A stretch of 64,000 bases of DNA from JBBTSG01 sp038064775 (GCA_038064775.1 JBBTSG010000006.1:1-64000), one strand, 5' to 3'. Counted from the stretch's first letter, positions 15,140-24,562 are shown. Translations and numbers: made by a program. The notes: generated by a model not told the origin, from the sequence alone.

Positions 15140-16450
15140 ATGCCTCTCCTGAAAAAAATCGGCCTTCTTCTTGGCGATATCGCTATTCTTTATGTTTCTC
15201 TTGTTTTCACTCTTATTTTCCGCTATGGTTCAGCGGACTTCGCCAGTAGGCTTCCAACCCACATTTTCCCCTTCTCGATTATATTTCTGGTCTGGATTTT
15301 AATTTTTTACATAACCGATCTCTACCGCCACAAAACATTAAGAAACACGAGTTCTCTCTTCAGCTCTATTATTGGCGCGGTTTTCGCAGCTACTATTGTC
15401 TCTACAATAATTTTCTATCTTTTTGGCGATTTTTTTAAATTAACGCCAAAAACGACCTTGTTAATATTCAGCACTGTTTTTCTGGCTTTAGATTACTGCT
15501 GGCGACTACTTGCTCTTAAATTTCTAATTTCCAATCGCCTTGAAATTGTCGTGCTCGGCAATTCACTATTAATTGAGCAAACAATAAAGTACTTAGAATA
15601 CAATCCTCAAGTCGGCTATCGGGTGATATACTGGCTTAAAAATTTTAATGACACTGATATTAATAAAGTGGTGGAAGCGGTACGAGCCGGAAAAATCCAA
15701 ATAGTGGTCACCCAACCGCATTTGTCTAACGACTTGACGACCCAGTTAGTACGGAAAATTCTACCATTGGAAGTGGGCTTCATTAATTTTTTGGACTTTT
15801 ATGAGATAATCTTCGAAAAAGTACCCCTAGAAGAACTATCAGAAGAATGGTTTATCACGAATATTACAACTCGGCGACCTTTCTATGATCGGACAAAACG
15901 ATTAATCGATTTCATTCTGGCAATTGCTTTATTCGTGGCTCTCTTACCCTTCATGATTCTCGTTGGAATACTCATTAAATTGACGTCAACTGGATCGGTT
16001 ATTTTTAAACAACAGCGAACTGGAAAAAATGGGAATTCGTTCACGCTTTATAAGTTCCGCATTATGGTCGCACATCATAACATGTCCCCTTGGACAGTGA
16101 AGAATGATCCGCGCTTGACTAGGATTGGAAAAATTCTTAATTTCACTCACCTGAATGAACTCCCTCAATTAGTCAACGTATTAAAGGGGGAACTTTCATT
16201 CACTGGACCGCGTCCCGAAAGCGTCGAACTTTCCAAAAAATATGACAAACTCCCTTACTACGAAATGCGACACATAGTAAAACCGGGCGTGACGGGTTGG
16301 GCTCAGATAAACTTTCGGCCTTCGGCTTCTTTGGAAGAAGCCCACGAAAAATTTCGCTACGACATGTACTACATTAAAAATCGTTCTCTTTTTATTGATC
16401 TTTTGATTATGCTTAAAACTATTCGACATATTTTTATTCCAAGTAAATAA
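15140..16450 (+). CDS. Polyprenyl-phosphate sugar-1-phosphate transferase (WbaP/EpsE-like), 436 aa
   Basis: Such enzymes start polysaccharide synthesis by moving a sugar-1-phosphate onto undecaprenyl phosphate. Four or five N-terminal membrane helices (1-130) and a Rossmann-like middle (about 130-240) precede the PglC-like catalytic part from about 250 (RRPFYDRTKRLIDF, VIFKQQRTGKNG, GPRPESVELSKKY, KPGVTGWAQINFRP). The usual catalytic Asp-Glu pair reads Asn339-Glu340 (HLNELPQL), and the usual FRSM is FRIM. Asp is the nucleophile in PglC, so activity is uncertain. It is the first gene of the polysaccharide locus, followed 3 bp later by the flippase. Confidence 0.88.
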   Translation: MPLLKKIGLLLGDIAILYVSLVFTLIFRYGSADFASRLPTHIFPFSIIFLVWILIFYITDLYRHKTLRNTSSLFSSIIGAVFAATIVSTIIFYLFGDFFKLTPKTTLLIFSTVFLALDYCWRLLALKFLISNRLEIVVLGNSLLIEQTIKYLEYNPQVGYRVIYWLKNFNDTDINKVVEAVRAGKIQIVVTQPHLSNDLTTQLVRKILPLEVGFINFLDFYEIIFEKVPLEELSEEWFITNITTRRPFYDRTKRLIDFILAIALFVALLPFMILVGILIKLTSTGSVIFKQQRTGKNGNSFTLYKFRIMVAHHNMSPWTVKNDPRLTRIGKILNFTHLNELPQLVNVLKGELSFTGPRPESVELSKKYDKLPYYEMRHIVKPGVTGWAQINFRPSASLEEAHEKFRYDMYYIKNRSLFIDLLIMLKTIRHIFIPSK

Positions 16451-16453
16451 TTT

Positions 16454-17932
16454 ATGTTCGAGAGATTAAAAGATTTTCTTTTACAAAATAAGAATACTAA
16501 GCAAACTGTCATAAAAAATGTTTTTTGGATGAGCTCTAGTTCTATGATAAGCAGACTTATCCGTGGATTTTTTATTATTTACGCAGCGCGCATACTTGGC
16601 GCTTCGAATTATGGAATTTTCTCATACGCTCTTGGGCTTGCTGCGTTTTTTAGTCTTTTCGGAGATCTCGGCGTTACCGCAATTTTTGGGCGAGAAACAC
16701 TGAAAAACCCCAATCAAATGCTTAAATATTTTTCTACTACATTGGTTACTAAAATTACTCTTTGTTTGATAGCCGCTGTAGCGATGTTTGTTTTGACACC
16801 TCTTTTTTCTAAAATTGCTGGACTTTGGTCCATTCTTCCATTTGCGGCACTTTTGATAATTGCTGATAATTTACGTGACTTTGGCGTCTCATTTTTTCGC
16901 ACAAAAGAGAAAATGGAGTGGGAAGCACTTATACTTATTGTTACAAACTTCACAATTACATTATCCGGTGCATTGGTTCTCTGGCTACACCCTACTCTAG
17001 TTACCCTTATGGTGGCTTATCTAAGTAGCTCGGCATTTGGGACCGCATTAACATTATTGTTTTTCCACAAGGAAATCCGATTGATCCCTAAAAATTTCGA
17101 CATGAAACTGATTCGCCCACTTATGTTTGCGGCTATTCCTTTCGCTCTTTCTGGAATTCTCGGAGGATTTATGTTGAATACTGATTTTGTTTTGTTGGGA
17201 TGGCTAAGAAGTTCAACGGAAATTGGTCTTTATTCGGCAGGGCAAAAAATCGTATACGTGATTTATATGTTACCCGGGATCCTCGCAGGTGCGATTTTTC
17301 CCCCTTTGACACGTTTTATCGGAAAAGGAGAAATCGAAAAAATCCGTGCGTTGATGGAAAAAGCATTGGCAATTGTATACGTCCTCTCTATTCCCATAGC
17401 AATAGGTGGAATTGTACTAGGGAAATCTTTAATGGGATTTTTTTATGGAACGGAATATCTGGGTGGCGGACTCTCCTTCCAACTACTCATATCAACTGTT
17501 ATTTTCGTATTCCCAACTACTCTTCTTGGAAATCTTATTTTTGCCTATGATAAACAAAAAGCTCTTGCGGTTTTCTCTGGAATCACCGCACTCGGCAATC
17601 TCATTCTCGATTTTATTTTTATTCGTTATTGGGGAATTGCGGGATGTTCACTGGCAACACTTTTAATGCAAATTCTTTATAATATTTTCGCCTGGCGTTT
17701 TGCAAAACGTCTCAGTGATTTTACGGTACTCCCGCATCTCCTAAAAATAGGAATCGCGGGAATTGTTATGGGGCTTCTTTCACACATCCTCTCACTCTTC
17801 GGAATTAATTTACTTCTTACAATTGCGATATCGGCAACTGCATATTTCGGTATGCTTTATGCCCTCCGCGAACACATTGTAGATGAATTTTTTTCTCTTA
17901 TAAAAAATGTAAGAAAAGGAACTGCAACATAA
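16454..17932 (+). CDS. Wzx-type lipid-linked oligosaccharide flippase, 492 aa
   Basis: This MOP-superfamily polysaccharide transporter moves lipid-linked repeat units across the membrane. It has about 12-14 hydrophobic helices, and the N-terminal ARILGASNYGIFSYALGLAAFF matches the family signature. It directly follows the sugar transferase and ends at a clear terminator, so the two form a short operon. With the polymerase-like gene at 59266 this supports a Wzx/Wzy route. Confidence 0.92.
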   Translation: MFERLKDFLLQNKNTKQTVIKNVFWMSSSSMISRLIRGFFIIYAARILGASNYGIFSYALGLAAFFSLFGDLGVTAIFGRETLKNPNQMLKYFSTTLVTKITLCLIAAVAMFVLTPLFSKIAGLWSILPFAALLIIADNLRDFGVSFFRTKEKMEWEALILIVTNFTITLSGALVLWLHPTLVTLMVAYLSSSAFGTALTLLFFHKEIRLIPKNFDMKLIRPLMFAAIPFALSGILGGFMLNTDFVLLGWLRSSTEIGLYSAGQKIVYVIYMLPGILAGAIFPPLTRFIGKGEIEKIRALMEKALAIVYVLSIPIAIGGIVLGKSLMGFFYGTEYLGGGLSFQLLISTVIFVFPTTLLGNLIFAYDKQKALAVFSGITALGNLILDFIFIRYWGIAGCSLATLLMQILYNIFAWRFAKRLSDFTVLPHLLKIGIAGIVMGLLSHILSLFGINLLLTIAISATAYFGMLYALREHIVDEFFSLIKNVRKGTAT

Positions 17933-17957
17933 AAAGCCATCAATGGCTTTTTATGTT
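17926..17957 (+). terminator. Terminator of the flippase operon
   Basis: ACATAAAAAGCCAT pairs with ATGGCTTTTTATGT across CA, immediately after the flippase stop. Confidence 0.85.
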
Positions 17958-18051
17958 TTACCACCTTAAAAGTTTTTTGATGATCGAGATACGAGATATA
18001 TTTCTTATCTCATTAGCTTTACCAATTTAATTTAAAAAGTTATAGTTTTAT

Positions 18052-19698
18052 TTGATACACATGCGAATACTAACCGGTAAAAAATGGCGGAAAGGTTTTT
18101 TGGACTATTACCGCAACAAAAATGAATACCGAATTCAGGTTCTCGCTTGGAAAAACTTGGAGAAGCTTGAAAACGTTTATCACACACGCGCTAAAAGCTT
18201 GAGGTTACTTATGAATTATCTTCCTGTTGTTGGGCCAGAAGGACTTTTCACGAAAATTTGGTCACGTCTCCGCGAAGAACGGCGCAACGAAAAATACATC
18301 GCTTGTGGACTTGGAAAAATTATTGAAAAACCTCAAGAAGGCAAATTTGCGATTGGAGAAATTGTCGCTTTTATCGCGCCTTGGCATCCGGCGCTTGTGG
18401 AAAAAATTGTCCTTCCGGAAATAATGCTATCAAAAATTGAAAGAACAGATATGCCGGCATTCGCGCTAAATACAATTACCTATCTGCCAATCCAAAAAAA
18501 GGCAGAAAATAACTGGTGGAAAGAAGTTTGCGCTTGGAGCGTATATTCCGGCATAAAAATTTCCGAAAAATCTCAGAAAACTTTATCTGAAGCTCTAAAA
18601 AAAGAAATCAAAAATACGGATTGGAAAAAAGCGGAAAAAATAGAAACATTCAATCCGGAGCCGATTTCCGAAACAAAAGGCCAAATAAATTTTTCAACAC
18701 AACCTAAAACTGGGGTAACGCCGAAGAAAAGTGGTGTTTTATTCGGCTATGGCAACTACGCGAAAATAAACATCATTCCCTATGCTGGAAAATTTGTTGA
18801 CATTAAAGCTGTGCACGAAATCGACCCGACTCAAATTTTTGTCGAGCGGCGAGTTCAAAAATGGGATTCTTCCCCTTTCCCGGCGCTTGAAGAAAAATAC
18901 GACGTCTATTTTGTGGCGAGTTACAATCACACTCACGTTCCAATCACTCTCCACGCTCTAAACCAAGGCGCTTACGCGCTTGTCGAAAAACCGGTAGTAA
19001 TGGATTACGACGAACTCGCCGAGCTTGAAAAAGCGCTACAAAAAGCCGGCCGAAAACTTTTCATCGGCTTCCATAAACGTTATGGCTTGTTCAATAAACT
19101 CGCCCTTCATGATTTGGGCGTTAAATACGGCGAACCAATCTCCTATCACTCAATTGTTTACGAACTCATTCAACCAGAATTTTTTTGGTACAACTGGCCG
19201 GTTTCCCGCAGCACGTTTTTATCAAACGGCTGTCATCAGGTTGATCATTTTCTTCACCTGAACAATTGGAGTAAGCCGATAAATTCCGACATAAAATTAT
19301 TACAAGACGGCGCGGTTGAAGTGTGGATTGAGCTTGAAAACGGCGCGAGTTTCACCACTACTTTTAGCGAAAAAGGAGTTTATCGTGTTGGCCCGCGGGA
19401 TCACGTAGAGCTAAAAGTCCACGGCCGGAATGTGCGAATAACAGACGCAATTAAATACCAATCCGAAGATAACCACAAAATAATCCGGAAGGTAAGAATT
19501 TTTAAAACCAACAGCTACAAAGATATGTATCAAACGATTGGAAGAAAGATCGCGAACAACGAACCGGGTGACTCAATTGAATCGGTTCTAATTTCCTCAA
19601 AAATAATGCTGGATTTAGAAGAAAAATTACAGAAGATGAAAAAATGGAAAGATCGGTATACTGTGGCAAAACAAGAATTCAGGAAATATTTTTTCTAA
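18052..19698 (+). CDS. Bi-domain oxidoreductase: degenerate GroES-like region plus Gfo/Idh/MocA, 548 aa
   Basis: Residues 1 to about 215 include KYIACGLGKIIEKPQEGKFAIGEIVAFI, which resembles the GroES-like fold of zinc-type dehydrogenases but lacks that family's own Rossmann domain. From about 225 a Gfo/Idh/MocA dehydrogenase starts (GVLFGYGNYAKINIIP), with EKPVVMDYDEL near 320 and FIGFHKRYGLFN. Bi-domain proteins of this kind are frequent in polysaccharide loci; the substrate is unknown. The last 15 residues (RYTVAKQEFRKYFF) are echoed downstream as RYKKAKEEFSNYFFK in the same frame, separated by a palindrome. The true start may be M4. Confidence 0.8.
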   Translation: MIHMRILTGKKWRKGFLDYYRNKNEYRIQVLAWKNLEKLENVYHTRAKSLRLLMNYLPVVGPEGLFTKIWSRLREERRNEKYIACGLGKIIEKPQEGKFAIGEIVAFIAPWHPALVEKIVLPEIMLSKIERTDMPAFALNTITYLPIQKKAENNWWKEVCAWSVYSGIKISEKSQKTLSEALKKEIKNTDWKKAEKIETFNPEPISETKGQINFSTQPKTGVTPKKSGVLFGYGNYAKINIIPYAGKFVDIKAVHEIDPTQIFVERRVQKWDSSPFPALEEKYDVYFVASYNHTHVPITLHALNQGAYALVEKPVVMDYDELAELEKALQKAGRKLFIGFHKRYGLFNKLALHDLGVKYGEPISYHSIVYELIQPEFFWYNWPVSRSTFLSNGCHQVDHFLHLNNWSKPINSDIKLLQDGAVEVWIELENGASFTTTFSEKGVYRVGPRDHVELKVHGRNVRITDAIKYQSEDNHKIIRKVRIFKTNSYKDMYQTIGRKIANNEPGDSIESVLISSKIMLDLEEKLQKMKKWKDRYTVAKQEFRKYFF

Positions 19699-19710
19699 GG
19701 AAAGGGCTTG

Positions 19711-19743
19711 CCCGCCTAAATTTACTTCGTAAAATTTAGGCGG
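19711..19743. repeat. Palindromic repeat after the oxidoreductase gene
   Basis: CCCGCCTAAATTT pairs with AAATTTAGGCGGG around ACTTCGTA. It lies between the gene's stop codon and a second copy of its C-terminal coding sequence (19744-19803). Confidence 0.85.
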
Positions 19744-19803
19744 GTGAAGCGCGACAGATACAAAAAAGCTAAGGAAGAATTTTCGAATTACTTCTTTAAA
19801 TAA
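19744..19803 (+). pseudogene. Duplicated C-terminal fragment of the oxidoreductase
   Basis: In the same frame as the upstream gene these bases encode VKRDRYKKAKEEFSNYFFK and a TAA. This parallels KDRYTVAKQEFRKYFF at the end of the intact ORF. It is either the original gene end displaced by the palindromic insert or a partial duplication. Confidence 0.75.
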
Positions 19804-19832
19804 AAAACCGCTTCATTTTAAAAGCGGTTTTT
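19803..19832. terminator. Terminator shared by convergent genes
   Basis: AAAAACCGCTT pairs with AAGCGGTTTTT (with minor slippage in the loop) between the plus-strand oxidoreductase and the minus-strand gene ending at 19860. Confidence 0.85.
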
Positions 19833-19859
19833 AATATTCTTGGTAAAATCTTTATTATT

Positions 19860-20354
19860 TTACTCTAACACCTTATAAACAGTTTTCATTACGCAATCGA
19901 AGTTCGAACTTTCGTTAATTGAGCTCTTCACGTTAATTGAAGCAGCACCAGTTTCAAGGTAATGATCACTGATTACCTTTGGGGATTCCATATAGTAAAC
20001 CCAACCAGTAGCGTCAATAATGTCACTAGTTTTCAAAAAATCGTATTGGTCTTGAGAAACCGATAACTCAATAACCAGATTACCCCTTAAACCGTTGCAA
20101 TGACTTAATGCCGAAGAGTCCGTGACGAAAATAAGAAACCGATGGCTAAACAAATGATACGTCCTTGCCTTACCGATCACTATACCATCAGTAAAAGTCC
20201 TCGCTGTACCTAGAAAATCAGAACTTTTGTAATTCCATGGCGCTTTAATTAAATCCGAAAAAGAGTTTACTGGTCTCGTCTGGGCTAGCACAACCGGAAA
20301 GTCAAGAAATACAAAACACAATAGAAGTATTGAAACGAAAAACAATTTCTTCAT
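19860..20354 (-). CDS. Secreted protein of unknown function, 164 aa
   Basis: The N-terminus is a clear signal peptide (KK, then a hydrophobic core, with likely cleavage after VVLAQ near 25). The mature part has two Cys (about 106 and 154) that could form a disulfide. It shows an ITD/VTDSS-like strand pattern reminiscent of small OB-like secreted domains, but I do not recognise the family. It is a single gene with a strong promoter and Shine-Dalgarno (AAAGGAG), opposite in orientation to its left neighbour. Confidence 0.75.
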   Translation of the reverse strand: MKKLFFVSILLLCFVFLDFPVVLAQTRPVNSFSDLIKAPWNYKSSDFLGTARTFTDGIVIGKARTYHLFSHRFLIFVTDSSALSHCNGLRGNLVIELSVSQDQYDFLKTSDIIDATGWVYYMESPKVISDHYLETGAASINVKSSINESSNFDCVMKTVYKVLE

Positions 20355-20411
20355 TGCTTTTCTCCTTTATTAAATTATTAATGAAATATTTAATTATTCT
20401 AAACTATAGTC

Positions 20412-20440
20412 AGATTAGCATACTATATAAATATTGTCAA
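20412..20440 (-). promoter_or_regulatory. Promoter of the secreted-protein gene
   Basis: On the minus strand there is TTGACA, a 17-base spacer ending TATGC, and TAATCT. The TATGC before the -10 also gives an extended -10 element. Confidence 0.75.
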
Positions 20441-20456
20441 TAGTCGCAAAATTCCT

Positions 20457-21677
20457 TTATATGATCTTATCCCATTCCGCAATAAGTTTTTCTTTTGCGA
20501 AATGTTCTTGCGTGTAGCGGCGACCATTTTCACCAAGTGTTTTTAGCGACAGTTTTGCGTCATAAGCCGCGCGGAAAGCAGCTGTAACTGCCTCAGAATC
20601 GCTAGAAACTGCGGTAAAACCGCATTTAGCGTCATTTACAATGCGTAAGGCGTCGCTCTCTTTGTGAACCGCAACTACAACAGGAACGCCGGCTGCCATA
20701 TATCCGACTAACTTTGCCGGCACAGCGGGCGTGGTGTTTTTTGAAGTAAGCGTTACAATCGCCACATCCATTTCTTTCACAAGTTCAGGATATTCTTCGC
20801 TTGAAACGAATGATTTAAACATTACATTTTGGATATTTTTTTCGCGAGCGATATTTTGAAGCCGAGCGCGATCCGTCCCATCACCCACAAACAAAAACAC
20901 AGCGTCGTCTTTTTTTTCTTTCTGAAATTCCTCGGCAACGTCAAACACCATCTCAAGTCCTTGCGAAGGACCAATCACGCCAGCGAAAAGAAAAACAAAT
21001 TTTCCTTCAAATCTCCACATTTTCCTAAAACGATTATTTGGTACAACCGCGTCAAATGGTGCCGTGTCAATCCAGTGCGGAATAACGTTTAATTTTTCTC
21101 TTGGCACGTTGCGGTTTTTTTCAAGATAATCAGCGTGTGCTTCCGAAGGAACAATAATTAAATCGCCAAGTTTATAAACTTTTTTTTCCATTGGTCCAAA
21201 GAAAAACTGAATAAGCGGTTTCTGCCACCACGTAACAAGATCAATGCCATTCTGCGGGAAAATATCGTGAATATTCGGAATAAATTTAGCGCTGTAATGT
21301 TTTGCAAGTTTTGCCGCGGCAAGCGCGAGTGGCAATGGAGGGCTGTGAACAATAACCGCGTCAAAAGGCCCAGATAAAATTTTCAAAACGGCTCTTGTGA
21401 AAAAATTTGGAAGAAATAGCTGATTTATCCCTCGCAAAATATAAGGCACATTATGGTGCGGAAGAGTGGTTATACGGATAACTCGGACGCCATTAATTGT
21501 TTCTTCACGAGGAATAGCGTCTATTTTAGTCCCAGAAGCGAGATTATATCCCGGCATGGTAGTTGCAACGGTTATTTCATTTCCACACTCACAAAGCCCT
21601 TCAGCAAGCTCGGACATAAGTTGCGCAGCCGAGCGCACTTCGGGTGGATAAGAATCAGTAACTATTAAGATACGCAT
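20457..21677 (-). CDS. Glycosyltransferase family 4 (WbuB-like), 406 aa
   Basis: This is a GT-B retaining glycosyltransferase. The N-terminal MRILIVTDSYPPEVRSAAQLMSEL and C-terminal PAVPAKLVGYMAAGVPVVVAV with the nearby donor-site acidic residues match GT4/WbuB proteins. The frame is open up to 21704, but the ATG at 21677 begins at the conserved first strand and removes an overlap with the upstream methyltransferase, so I use it. It is the last gene of the 25344-20457 operon. Donor and acceptor are unknown. Confidence 0.88.
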   Translation of the reverse strand: MRILIVTDSYPPEVRSAAQLMSELAEGLCECGNEITVATTMPGYNLASGTKIDAIPREETINGVRVIRITTLPHHNVPYILRGINQLFLPNFFTRAVLKILSGPFDAVIVHSPPLPLALAAAKLAKHYSAKFIPNIHDIFPQNGIDLVTWWQKPLIQFFFGPMEKKVYKLGDLIIVPSEAHADYLEKNRNVPREKLNVIPHWIDTAPFDAVVPNNRFRKMWRFEGKFVFLFAGVIGPSQGLEMVFDVAEEFQKEKKDDAVFLFVGDGTDRARLQNIAREKNIQNVMFKSFVSSEEYPELVKEMDVAIVTLTSKNTTPAVPAKLVGYMAAGVPVVVAVHKESDALRIVNDAKCGFTAVSSDSEAVTAAFRAAYDAKLSLKTLGENGRRYTQEHFAKEKLIAEWDKII

Positions 21678-21684
21678 AGTGATG

Positions 21685-22599
21685 TCAAGAACTACGTGAC
21701 CCACCTACAACGGGGCCATCGAGTTTCTTAGCAATAAGAAATAGATTGTCGTGCAGATTGATGGGTATTGAAATTTGGCCCAGAGGCCGATTCTGAATTT
21801 TATCCGCTAACCACTGCCACACAAAAAATTTATGCCAGGTGGCTAAAGTTTTCAAAATGTACTGAAGAGTGAATTTTTTACCCAGGCACGTTATTCCACA
21901 AACCTCAAAACCGACCTTCTTTAATAGTTCCGTTAAATTATCGGCGTTAAAATAGAATAAATGTTCGGGTGGAACAAGAAGATGCCAATGAGAACCAATT
22001 AATCTGGCGAAAAGACTGCCCGCGTTAGGAGTGTTCAACACCACGAGCCCCCCAGACCTCAATAAATCATGGACCACCATTAAAGTCACCTTAGGATTCG
22101 GCAAATGCTCCAAAACATCCCATAAACTAATTACATCGAATGAACTTTTTTGGAATTGCGCGTTCTCAAGTATTCCCGTACGAACGTCTAAATTTTTCTG
22201 ACGCGCTTTTGCTGCAGCGTAATCAGAAATTTCAACCCCGCTTACTTGCCAACCTCGGCGCAATGCCGCGTCCAAAAAAAATCCGGTTGCTGCCCCCACA
22301 TCAAGAAGTCGCCCGCGTGTAGGCATTAGCTGCTCAATTTTATTAAAATACACTTCGAAGGTGGAGCTCATCGCCATTTTATCTCTTTCATAATCAACGT
22401 AGCCCGAGCCATGCGTTGCTCCAAGAAAATAATCTTTCGTGTAGATTTCGGTCAAATTTCCAGGCGGTGGGTATACAAAAATTAAACCGCATCGCTGACA
22501 TCTGTATAAATCACACGATTGTTTTCTGGTGAAAAAACGGAAGTGAGTGTTATTACAAACAAAGCAAGTAAAATCTATTTTTTGAAAATCATTTTCCAT
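21685..22599 (-). CDS. SAM-dependent methyltransferase with N-terminal zinc ribbon, 304 aa
   Basis: Residues 10-45 carry two Cys pairs (CFVCNN and CQRCGLIF), a rubredoxin-like knuckle typical of this methyltransferase family in polysaccharide loci. The class I SAM site LLDVGAATGFFLDAAL is near 98-113, followed by VISLWDVLEHLPNP. It overlaps the preceding glycosyltransferase by 25 bp. It likely methylates a sugar or lipid-linked glycan; the position is unknown. Confidence 0.85.
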   Translation of the reverse strand: MENDFQKIDFTCFVCNNTHFRFFTRKQSCDLYRCQRCGLIFVYPPPGNLTEIYTKDYFLGATHGSGYVDYERDKMAMSSTFEVYFNKIEQLMPTRGRLLDVGAATGFFLDAALRRGWQVSGVEISDYAAAKARQKNLDVRTGILENAQFQKSSFDVISLWDVLEHLPNPKVTLMVVHDLLRSGGLVVLNTPNAGSLFARLIGSHWHLLVPPEHLFYFNADNLTELLKKVGFEVCGITCLGKKFTLQYILKTLATWHKFFVWQWLADKIQNRPLGQISIPINLHDNLFLIAKKLDGPVVGGSRSS

Positions 22600-23285
22600 G
22601 GTGCCAAGATTCCTTCGATTATAATGTGTTTGGAAATTTTCGATTCCCCACCAATTCGATTCTTAAATACGATTGGAAATTCTTGAAATCGAGCCCCGCT
22701 TTTCCACAAAAGATATTTAAACTCTATTAGAAAAGCATAACCCGAGGCATCAATTATTGAAAAATCGACTTTTTTTAGAAAATGGGTTTTAATAAGAATA
22801 AAACCACCAGTGCAATCAGCGATAGGCAATCGAGTAATTGTTCGAGCATAAAAATTTCCCCAACGACTTAATAATCTTCGCCACAATTCCCAACCCGCCG
22901 TTCCGCCCCCCTTAACATAACGCGAACCGATAACCACATCACGCCCGCTACTCGCCTCCAACATCAAAGGTAGACAAGAGGGGTTATGAGAAAAATCAGC
23001 ATCCATCATAATAATATTTTTAGCATCAGAATCTTTTAAGATCCCTTCAAAAGCATTAAGATAAGCTTTCCCCAAACCTTCCTTTTTCTTTCTCGCTAAA
23101 AGACTTAGGTTTGGGAATCTTTTTTGCAAATCTTTTACAACATCTCCAGTTCCATCGGGAGAACTGTCGTCAACCACTAAAATGTGTATCTGTGGCAAAA
23201 TTTCAAAAATCGTTTCGACAAGCTTACTAATATTTTGTTTTTCATTATAAGTTGGAATAATAACTATGTTCTTATCCATAATCAT
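22575..23285 (-). CDS. Polyprenol-phosphate mannosyltransferase (DPM1-like GT2), 236 aa
   Basis: This GT-A enzyme makes polyprenyl-phosphate-mannose. It has IVIIPTYNEKQNISKLVE at the start, DDSSPDGTGDVV, IMMDADFSHNP (the DXD-like site, about 92-102) and QEFPIVFKNRIGGESK near the C-terminus, all as in DPM synthases. The likely start is M3. Its start overlaps the multi-pass membrane protein gene by 4 bp. The pair suggests a polyprenyl-P-sugar donor feeding a GT-C enzyme. Confidence 0.9.
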   Translation of the reverse strand: MIMDKNIVIIPTYNEKQNISKLVETIFEILPQIHILVVDDSSPDGTGDVVKDLQKRFPNLSLLARKKKEGLGKAYLNAFEGILKDSDAKNIIMMDADFSHNPSCLPLMLEASSGRDVVIGSRYVKGGGTAGWELWRRLLSRWGNFYARTITRLPIADCTGGFILIKTHFLKKVDFSIIDASGYAFLIEFKYLLWKSGARFQEFPIVFKNRIGGESKISKHIIIEGILAPWKMIFKK

Positions 23286-24562
23286 AAAACAATATTATAT
23301 TTTTTGGCTGTAATTGAATACCTTCTGATGAAAATAAGGTAAAGAAAGGCGACAACGAAGAGAGCTAAAAAATACTTGAGCGTTTCGGGAGTGTTTGGTA
23401 AGTTTTTTACTATTAAATAGGGTACCCATAATAAAACCGCCTGAACAATCGTAAATAATTTAATCAAGCTTTTTTTTGCCTCAACCGGCCATTGTCGGAT
23501 TTGCCTATCGAGAATATAAAAACCGGCCAACCAAAATGCCGGCCAACCATAACTAACAGTCCGCAAATTCGGCACTAAAATACCTAGAAAAAATACAAGA
23601 ATCCCGTAGCCCATAGCAACTAAAAGCCAAACTTCATTTTTAGTGAAAAATTGGCGCCAATTTTTGCGCAAAGTAGAAAATAGCATTCCGGGGATAAGGC
23701 CAAAAGTAATCAGAGAATAAAAAATGACGGATAGTGGATTAACTATATTAAAACCGCAGACACCAATCCATTTAATGCCCCCTAGATGGATCCAGCTCGG
23801 AGGGTAAATTAAAAATTTGGGCTGGCAGTATTGAACTTGAGTGCTCATCATCCAGTCAATACCTAAAACGCTCCTTACAAAATAATAGATTGGTTGTAAA
23901 GAACGATAGGTTAAATTACTAATATTGTGAATATTTGGTGCTCCCAGGGGAGTTATAACCAGGGAAATTAACAAATAAGCGAACAAAATAACTACCAAGC
24001 TCGCTTTAGCTAATTTCATTTCTTTTTTGTAAAAACTAACCACAAGTAAAATTACTCCTAAAACCATTGCGTCTGCTGGCCGAGAAAAAAACAATATAAA
24101 CAACAAGGATAGGCTTAAAATAATATTTTTTCTTTTTAGGGAGAAAAAGAAAAGGGCCGCTAAAAAACCAAAAAGAACGTCTGACATATAAAAATTACGA
24201 TGAAAATCTAGGAGAAAGGGGGTAAAAAGGACAACAAAAACCAAAGGTGGGTTCATGAAAGAAATCTCTGAAAAAAATAGAGAAAGAATGAAAACAAAAC
24301 TTAAAAGCAGAAAAACATTCACAACATAAAAAGAGAGGCTAATATCGAGTCCGCTAAAAAAAGAGACTACGCGCACAATCATTGGGTGAAGAACGCGACT
24401 GGCAAATGGCTGAACTGCGTCTTTAATGTCGCCTTTAGCGATTTTGATATACCACTCAGCATCGGACGAAGAAGAAAAAAAATAATAATGGCCGATAATA
24501 AAAATAAGAACGGCGGCAAAAAGAACCGCAAAAAGAATCGGAAGTTTTAGTGTTTTAATCAT
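23282..24562 (-). CDS. Multi-pass membrane protein, probable GT-C-type glycosyltransferase, 426 aa
   Basis: About ten hydrophobic helices. The first outer loop contains SSDAEWYIKIAKGD and QPFASRVLHPMIV, resembling the acidic first loop of GT-C transferases that use polyprenyl-phosphate sugars. Its place beside a DPM1-like synthase supports that reading. Exact substrate and fold are not certain. Confidence 0.65.
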   Translation of the reverse strand: MIKTLKLPILFAVLFAAVLIFIIGHYYFFSSSSDAEWYIKIAKGDIKDAVQPFASRVLHPMIVRVVSFFSGLDISLSFYVVNVFLLLSFVFILSLFFSEISFMNPPLVFVVLFTPFLLDFHRNFYMSDVLFGFLAALFFFSLKRKNIILSLSLLFILFFSRPADAMVLGVILLVVSFYKKEMKLAKASLVVILFAYLLISLVITPLGAPNIHNISNLTYRSLQPIYYFVRSVLGIDWMMSTQVQYCQPKFLIYPPSWIHLGGIKWIGVCGFNIVNPLSVIFYSLITFGLIPGMLFSTLRKNWRQFFTKNEVWLLVAMGYGILVFFLGILVPNLRTVSYGWPAFWLAGFYILDRQIRQWPVEAKKSLIKLFTIVQAVLLWVPYLIVKNLPNTPETLKYFLALFVVAFLYLIFIRRYSITAKKYNIVL

